Positions 57,384-64,000 of a DNA stretch of 64,000 nt are shown in pieces (the stretch's first letter is position 1; each line of letters begins with the position of its first letter). Source of the DNA: Pollenia angustigena (taxonomy: Eukaryota; Arthropoda; Insecta; Diptera; Polleniidae). The stretch lies in the NCBI GenBank assembly GCA_930367215.1, contig OV884059.1, positions 38,059,882 to 38,123,881 of the forward strand. Direction: 5' to 3'. The notes beneath the pieces were generated by a model. It saw nothing but the letters and a program-made list of their open reading frames with translations, was not told the DNA's origin and ran no database searches. A program made the position numbers and the translations under genes.

Positions 57384-58590
57384 AAGTAAGAGTGCTATAT
57401 TCGGCTGTGCCGAATCTTATATACCCTTCACCATTGTGCGAGCAGAATACAGAGCAACTAGACAAAAACTAAATAAAACTGGTAAATATTTTTTTTAAAT
57501 CGTGTTTAGAACATACAAATTAAAAAAAAATTCTCTTTGAAAAACCAAGTTTTGAACCAGAGGACTAACAATTTCTAAACTCAACCCCCTAGATGACTGA
57601 ACCATAAACGAACGTTGTTTGAATATCATTAAAATGAAATATGGCCCGAATAAAAGACAACGGGTTTTGAACTTCGCTTTTCATAAGGACCCAGAATATA
57701 TATATTTACTTTATAGGGTGTAGGATCAATATTGTAGAAATTACAAAGTTATATATACCCTTATTACCTTCGGTGAAGGGTATAAGAAGAGTAATTTTTG
57801 GGAATTCAGTATTTCGGTTATAACTCAGGCATTTTTTAACCGATTTGACAGATATATATATACCGACGTGTTTAAGAAGAAATTTGCCATTTACTTGAGT
57901 TATAAAGCTTGGAATCGGGGAGATCTATGGTTCCCGAAAGTGGGTATTTAAAAAAAAATGTTGGTCATAACTTTTTTGTATCTGAACCAATTTTCCTGAG
58001 TTTTTATAAAATATGTTCTACTAAAAATTTCCGATATTTTGGTATATAAGTCATATCCATAGGACATATGGCAGCCCTAAAATTTAGGTTTTTATACAAT
58101 TTTTAATTTTTTTGTGCGGGATGTACCACGCCCATTTCTCCAATCCCGCCCACATTTTGTAGGATGGTGTGTACTGGCAACCTAAATGTGTGTACCTAAT
58201 TTGGAAACTTTTGCTTTCGCCGTTCCCCAGATATACAGCAAAAAGTAATAAAAATACAACAACCACAAGGGATTTTTGGAAAAAATTAGAGGTAGTCGTG
58301 GTTTTTTGCTCATATCTCAGCCATTTGTGGACCGATCTTGCTGAATTTCAATAGCAAACAATTCCGGACCATATGTGAAATAAATGTATAATAACCTGGC
58401 CGCCATCATATATGGGGTCTTCGGAAAATCCATTTCAACGGTCAGACGGACATGGTTTAATCAACTTCGCTCCTCATAAGGACCCAGAATATATATACTT
58501 TATAGGGTCTTAGATCAATATTGTAGAAATTACAAACGGAATGACAAACTTATATATACCCTTTTTACCTTCGGTGAAGGGTATAAAAAG
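57384..58590. repeat. Dispersed fly repeat with GGTGAAGGGTATAA modules
   Basis: Begins AAGTAAGAGTGCTATATTCG...TATACCCTTCACC. Two later modules end ACCTTCGGTGAAGGGTATA (about 57766-57784 and 58569-58587), each after CATAAGGACCCAGAATATAT sequence. The opposed TATACCCTTCACC / GGTGAAGGGTATA words form the ends of the unit. No coding sequence. Confidence 0.7.
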
Positions 58591-58748
58591 ACATGATTTT
58601 TAAATCGCGGTCTGAATCTGGTTTTAAAGCAAATATGTTACATTATGGTATAAACACAACTGGGACGAACGACGAACACGCATAGTACGACGAATTCGTC
58701 GGCAAGAATTCGTCGCGTAAGTTCGTCAAATGAGTGCGTAAACTCCAG

Positions 58749-59413
58749 TGGTGCGATTCACTAACATTTAACGATCCGACAATCGTAATATTTGTCGACA
58801 TTTTTATTCGCTTGCAGTAACGATAGTGTGATTCTGTAATTTTTTTTTAACGATAGTACACAGCTGTTTTTTTGTAACATCTCTGTCTACAAAATGTTAA
58901 AAAAAAAAACGAAAAGCACAAAAGAGAATAAAATAAAAACATATGAAATTGTTCTTAACCCCCCTTGTTACACATGTTTTTTCATTCAAAATGCATTGAA
59001 AAAGGTCTGGTCAGACTCATAAGTTAGACGAAGTGTTAATTTGTAGTTTTAAATTTTTTTTTTTTTTTTGTGAATTTTACATTTAGAATTTTATTTTTGT
59101 TCTTAATTTGCTTTCTTTTTGGAAATTTTAAATTTATTATTTTGTTTTTGTTCATACATATATGTATGTACATACGAATATATCTTTGGATAAATGCAAG
59201 CTATTTTAAACATAAAAAACATTTTATCGATAAAATAAACACAAGCTAAATTATTGTCGCTAAGATAACGACAAAAAAATTGCTTAAAGTAACAGCTGAC
59301 TTTAAACGACAGCGAATATCGTTAAAAATTTTACAGAATAGCATATTCGATAAATTTTCGTTATACTTATTTTAACGATTCGATTATCGTTATAAAAGTT
59401 AGTGAATCGCACT
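58749..59413. mobile_element. Inner TIR element, ~665 bp
   Basis: GTGCGATTCACTAACATTTA at the left and TAAAAGTTAGTGAATCGCAC at the right, with further CGATTATCG-type matches inside. Target duplication not clear. Confidence 0.7.
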
Positions 59414-59450
59414 GCAGGTAACTATTAATATGACATTTTTTTTAATTTTA

Positions 59451-60340
59451 AGCTAAGATCCCACCATCGGCTCAAATAGCACAATCTGTGACGATTTGTA
59501 TCGTGCTATAACGGCACACATTTAAAAACATTGCACAATTTTTTCTTAGGTGGTCCCATTATCGTCGCACATTGTGACAATTTTTTTCGGTTCATATCGG
59601 CCAAAACTCAATTGCGACAATAATCGGTACAATGCGGTCACACTGTCGTGCTATTTGGGCAAATTAAATCAAATGTTTTTGTTTATTTACTTGTTGGCAG
59701 ACATAATTTTGCTTTAGAAATTCGCAAAATTCTCCGCCCGAATATTAAATTATGTTTCCTAACAATTTAAAATAATATATTAATATATGTATAATGAAAA
59801 ATATATTCAATTTCATTCAAACTTACTGCACTTGTTCTTTTTTTTTTGTAATTGTTGTTTTGTAAACAAATGTTTACAAACCAGGGATGGCAACATCGAT
59901 ACAACTGCAATGTTTTGGTTAAAGCGAGTTGTTTTTTTTTTCATTTAGTAGTACACTAACTATTTAACGTTTCAATACATAAATAATAGATAAAACAAAT
60001 GTAGTTTTGGTACAATTAAGCTCAAAAAAGTAAAATTTTAGTAACCAGTTTGCGCAATTTAAAAATTTCGTTTTGCCATCCCTTGTATCGGCGCTGATTG
60101 GCGACTGTGATCGGCACACAAGTGGCCGATAAAAATCGGTACATATTAAACAATTTGATTGCTCCACATTGTGCAAAATAGTGTTCACATTATTGGCGCA
60201 TCTAGGTTAACTTTGATTGTCCACAGTCAGCACAATTTCGGCACAGATTGTCGCATATTAAAACATTTTGAACGTTCACACTATCGGCACATGAAATACG
60301 CTAAAAATTGGTACATTGCGCCGATAGTGGGATCTTAGCT
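59451..60340. mobile_element. Inner TIR element, 890 bp, TSD TTA
   Basis: Ends AGCTAAGATCCCACCATCGG and, opposite, AGCTAAGATCCCACTATCGG. TTA on both sides (59448-59450, 60341-60343), a TWA-type site as in PIF/Harbinger. Inside, CGGCACA and TTGTGC words repeat on both strands. Non-coding. Confidence 0.85.
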
Positions 60341-60544
60341 TTAGACGCTAGATTATATAAACATTTATTATTTTTAACTTCTTTAATTATTTTACTGCAT
60401 CCATTTTCATCTTTTTTAACTAGCAATAAATATTATTCAAATTTCTTTATAATTTATTTGTTTGTTAACATATATGAAATCTTAAAAACTATTATTCGGG
60501 TCTGTTCTAGAATCTGAATCCACTCGAAAGTGGATTCCTGCAGC

Positions 60545-61030
60545 GTTTCGATTTAGGGATGTCTAATTAGTTTTGGGTTTGTTTAAAATTTTGCAATTTT
60601 TCGCGAATTTCGGTCATGTTTGCAATAAAATCGATTTGTTCCTGTAAGTTTTCTGATTCTTGACAGCTTTAACGATTTATAATAAAAAGGAGACTTTGCT
60701 ATCATGCCGCATTTAGCAAATTTTTGTGAATTTCGCAATTTTAACCGAATTTTCGCCATTCCTTATAGTTTAAGAGACTTTTAATCAATTTTATAACTTG
60801 TTTAAAATATTAAAAATTTTCGCAATTTTTTTTTTAATATTTTATTTTATTTTTTTCACCCATTTAGCGATTACAAATAAATTTTAGTGTTGGTTTAAAA
60901 GTTTACAATTTTCGCGAATTTTAGACAAGTTCGCCATAGAAGCGTTTATTCCCTGTGATTATTTACAGCTTTCACGATTTTTAACATATATTAGGCTTTT
61001 ATATCATGTTGCGCTTTCCCTTTCCCAATT
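60545..61030. repeat. Degenerate ~320-bp direct duplication
   Basis: The order TTCGCGAATTT, CCTGT..., ACAGCTTT-ACGATTT, ...CTTT-ATCATG appears at about 60600-60710 and again at about 60910-61015, with a partial third copy at about 60790. Confidence 0.5.
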
Positions 61031-61204
61031 TATTCATCGTTCGTCTGCGTAAGAAATAGAAATAAACCTATCGCAGAGTTCGTTATGCACGACGAATTTC
61101 GGTATACGCAATGATTGTGTGTACTTTCACTAATGCGATCTATTTCTAATGACGAATATTCGTTGCGAAGAATTCGTCGTTCGTCTCAGTTGTGTTTCTA
61201 GCAT

Positions 61205-61849
61205 TACATGTTTATACCCACACCACAATAGTAGAGAGGGTTTAATGCATTTGTGTTGATGTTTGTAACACCTTTTTCAATTATTACATTTCATAACGCA
61301 GGATCTAAAATTAAAAACAAATGATATATCGTCGTTCCGGAGTTATCTTGTCGTATATCACAAAATCGAAAAAAATGAGATAAGACCGTTTCCTATGGTT
61401 AATTTAACAGATCTATCGATGCGCTATCCTCACGTCTCTATCTCTTATGGTTAATGAGATATTACGAAGCCATTTTGTTGTATATCCACTTTTGCGAAAA
61501 ATTTAATACGTTATAATATCGTTTGTAGCATAATTGTGGATGTACGACAAAAAACGTATGAAAACTTTCAATTAAAAAAATCTTGCGTTATCTTGTTGTA
61601 TGTGAACAAAGTAAATTAGGCAAGTTACAAAAAAGAGACTATATTATTAATATTACTGGTGTTTTAACATTTTTCGTTTTATATGCTTTTTATATTGATG
61701 GAATTATTGCTATATTGCCTAAATTTTCTTTATTGTTAAGCCATTAAAGGTTAAATATTCAGTGTGGTCCAACCATAATACATAATGTTAATTGTGAATA
61801 AAACAAAAAGTTTTTAGAGAATTATCTGATTTTTTTTATTATTATAAAG
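61205..61849. repeat. Dispersed fly repeat and AT-rich DNA
   Basis: CACACCACAATAGTAGAGAG at about 61211 is the diverged partner of 34424. The rest to 61849 has no gene. Confidence 0.45.
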
Positions 61850-62335
61850 AAGGATCTATGACAACTATGTGTGAGACAAAACGTCGGCCAAATGCTCGTC
61901 GCAGCTAGCATATCTTTGTCGTATGGTCCATATTTTCAATGCCTCTGAGACATAATTGAGATTCAATGTCCTTAATGTGTCAAATTATCTAATCCTTTAG
62001 CTCTTGAATTGTTTTTGGCTTATTGACGTACACTTTTTATTTTAAATATTACCAAAGAAAGAAGGCCAACGGTGTCAAATCATATGATCGTGACGGCGAG
62101 TTGACATGGCCATTGAATTTCTCGTGCAGAAGAGCCATTGTTTTGTTGGCCGTGCGACACATTCTTTTCGAACTACTTATCGTCCGGGTCCATATCCTCA
62201 ATTTCTGGCAAAAAAAATCGCTTATTAGCTCGCGATAGCGAACACCATTCACACCATTTTTTAAATTTCTTAAACGGTAGATTTCAATTCTTAGGTTCTT
62301 TTCGAACCGTTGTCCAAATTTAATCTAATTTAAAT
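61850..62335 (-). pseudogene. Tc1/mariner-type transposase, C-terminal relic
   Basis: Minus strand: NGVRYRELISDFF, then ANKTMALLHEKFNG and SRSYDLTPLAFFLW, followed in broken frames by INKPKTIQELKD-like and HLADVLSHT sequence. SYDLTPLxFFLW holds the third catalytic acidic residue of this family. The expected DGAxxH block before it is scrambled. No TIRs were seen around it. Confidence 0.75.
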
Positions 62336-62464
62336 CTAATCATTTTTAAAAGCAAGAAGCATAATTATGCTTTATATTTATCATTGCGATGATTGTCACA
62401 TCGTGGGAACTAAAAGAGAGGTTCAATAACATTTAATATTATTATTGAGGTTTTTTGTTTTCCT

Positions 62465-63065
62465 CACGGGCTAATATGATCAATCGTTTTTTTTTTTTTA
62501 CCAAATGTAATTAAAAAACATTTATGGTTAATTTATTTTCTTTTCCCAACGTTTCGTTCGCTTTTTTCGAACTTCATCAGGGGTTATTTTTATTCCATAA
62601 AAATCTAGACAATTAGATAATAATTATAATAAATTTTTGAACTCTAATAATATCACATCTTAACTTACAAATTAGGGTTTACATTTGTATTGCACTTTTT
62701 AACTATTTTATATTAAAAACTGGACTACACGACACAGAAATAAATAAATAATTAATAAGTAAAATACAACACAAACACCGAATAAAAGTCAAACTTAATG
62801 TAAATATCACAGAACTATAACTAATTATAATCATTAACTATTGCAGCGGAGTATTGCAGTTTTGTATTGTCCTTGTCTTCTTTCGTATTCATTGTATTTT
62901 AGATTTTCTCTTGGATTCGTAAGCTTTCAAGAGTGTAACGTTTGTTCTCTCTCCGCTCTCTGTCTAATATTTTTATATTGTCGAAGTTCATGTTGTGATT
63001 GCACTCTTTTACATGCAGAGATAGTGCCGTCGCTATTTTACCTTTTTTTTAATTTAACCCAATGC
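62465..63065 (-). pseudogene. Penelope-like element copy 3, 3' end
   Basis: Minus strand: ATALSLHVKECNHNMNFDNI, KILDRERRENKRYTLESLRI then a stop, matching the C-terminal tail of copy 2 (TALAMHM...IRILDKEE...KESLRI). A 3' UTR with a hammerhead core follows, and an end near 62475 (AGCCCG). Strongly 5'-truncated. Confidence 0.8.
62545..62590 (-). ncRNA. Hammerhead-like motif, Penelope copy 3
   Basis: Minus strand: perfect CUGAUGA core, helix II GUUCG/CGAAC, and GAAA. Helix III has decayed: CGUU is kept but its partner reads AAUA. Complementary damage to that in copy 2. Confidence 0.6.
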
Positions 63066-63148
63066 AACAGCGTGGGAAATTACGACGTCAGCAGAAATGT
63101 CTTGCAAGTGTTGCTTAAAATAATGTTACATTAAGAGATGGTATGCCA

Positions 63149-64000
63149 TGGTCTATATCTCTGACACTAATTTTCTGCAAATGTAGAAGAGGGTCTTATA
63201 CTTGATATATATTTTTTAAAGAATTTTAAAAAATATACTTTTTCATATATGGACCTTTGAACTCAAGACCCCAAAAAATGACCTTTGACCTTTTCTTTAA
63301 AAACCGCAATAGGCATATAATTTTAAAACGATACCAAAAAAATTAAATTATCTTGCATAGTTCAAAAGTTCTATCCCCTTTTGTAAGGAGACTTTTATGA
63401 TATTTAAAAAATTTTTATGACGTCATATTTCGGAAGCCGAAAGAATCGGGGGTCTAAAAATTCATGTTTTGTGAAAGTCCAATAACATACAACAATTGTG
63501 GTGAATTTCATTGAAATCAGAGGTGTTGTATACGAACGGCATGATGGTTTGACATGTATTCACTCTAAATCAATAATTTTCAATTTAACATAACGAAAAA
63601 CTAGAGTTTCTGTCTTAAGATTTTTTGCCAAACTTCAATCGTATGCACTTTGTTATTATTTTATTTTTATACTCTCCACCACAACTAGTTGTGAAGAGGG
63701 TATACTAAGTGCGTCATTCCGTATGAAACTTTTTTATTATTCATTTCCGACCCCATAAAGTATATAAATTCTGGCTCCTTGAGTAATTCTAAGTCTATTT
63801 AGCCATGTCCGTCCGATGAAAAATAGTTTGTAGTTATTCTACCCAATTTGAGATTGAAATCCAGCAAAATGGGTTTCGTAGGATCAGAGCTATGAATCAA
63901 AATGTGCAATCAGCCCCCTAAAAAATTGATAATTTAATTACAAAAACTAACAGAAATGGTGGAACAATGCACGGAATGATTTAAGATTTTGCTTTCGTTT
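63149..64000. repeat. Long direct repeat, copy 2, running off the window
   Basis: Near-identical to 53769-54609 in the same orientation, with one 11-base insertion near 63405. The end lies beyond 64000. Confidence 0.92.

Larger units (their letters stand above)
58651..61197. mobile_element. Outer TIR element, ~2.55 kb, holding two others
   Basis: AAACACAACTGGGACGAACG at the left opposes CGTTCGTCTCAGTTGTGTTT at the right. GACGAATTCGTC-type words repeat inside both ends. I could not fix a target duplication. Two further TIR elements sit inside it. Confidence 0.7.

Noticed and set aside
62841..63134. 97-codon plus-strand frame
   Set aside because: Antisense shadow of the Penelope copy 3 endonuclease tail.

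Overview
The window is a transposon-dense, AT-rich stretch of an insect genome, most likely a higher fly (Diptera; a calyptrate-like fly is my guess). The evidence is the repertoire: Jockey and LOA-type LINEs, a Ty3/Gypsy element, BEL/Pao remnants, Penelope-like elements, a Tc1/mariner relic, and short dispersed repeats of the 'TATACCC...GGGTATA' kind common in fly intergenic DNA. I see no host protein-coding gene, rRNA or canonical tRNA. Most coding segments are broken. The nearly intact ones are a Gypsy pol (21253-24762), a Jockey ORF2 (46274-48946) and a Penelope protein with one internal stop (37686-39779).

Layout. 1-4200: non-coding, with a hammerhead-like motif (754-792) and a degenerate tandem array (800-1900) that recurs inverted at 36850-37413. 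4367-33774: one decayed protein-primed (Polinton/Maverick-type) family B DNA polymerase gene with N-terminal C2H2 fingers and a probable 70-bp GT-AG intron. It is cut into three by two insertions: a 23.3-kb segment with inverted termini (6610-29939), and a 2.3-kb hAT element (30799-33091) with a perfect 8-bp target duplication. The reading frame resumes correctly across both. The 23-kb insert is itself nested. It holds a MITE (7176-7914), a decayed orphan gene between long inverted arms (8640-11885), a MADF fragment with its own TIRs, a RAG1/Transib-like transposase fragment, a Penelope 3' end split by a complete Gypsy element with exceptionally long LTRs (13859-28308, TSD GAAT), and a Harbinger-like fragment.

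34-41 kb: a broken Jockey-like element (minus), the inverted satellite, and a BEL/Pao gag relic (minus) interrupted by a near-complete Penelope-like element (plus). 40.7-42.9 kb: a tRNA-like SINE-type promoter, a 951-bp foldback palindrome and an orphan transposon-family fragment. 43-56.6 kb: three copies of LOA-type LINE sequence (one broken by a hAT-type MITE), a young Jockey copy with poly(A) and a probable TSD, and an RTE/CR1-type RT fragment. 56.7-64 kb: nested TIR elements, a Tc1/mariner relic, a third Penelope 3' end, and the second copy of an ~840-bp near-identical direct repeat that runs off the window.

No genes here act together as a pathway. The interest lies in the order of insertions, in RNA motifs inside the retroelements, and in several gene families of unknown function carried by DNA transposons.
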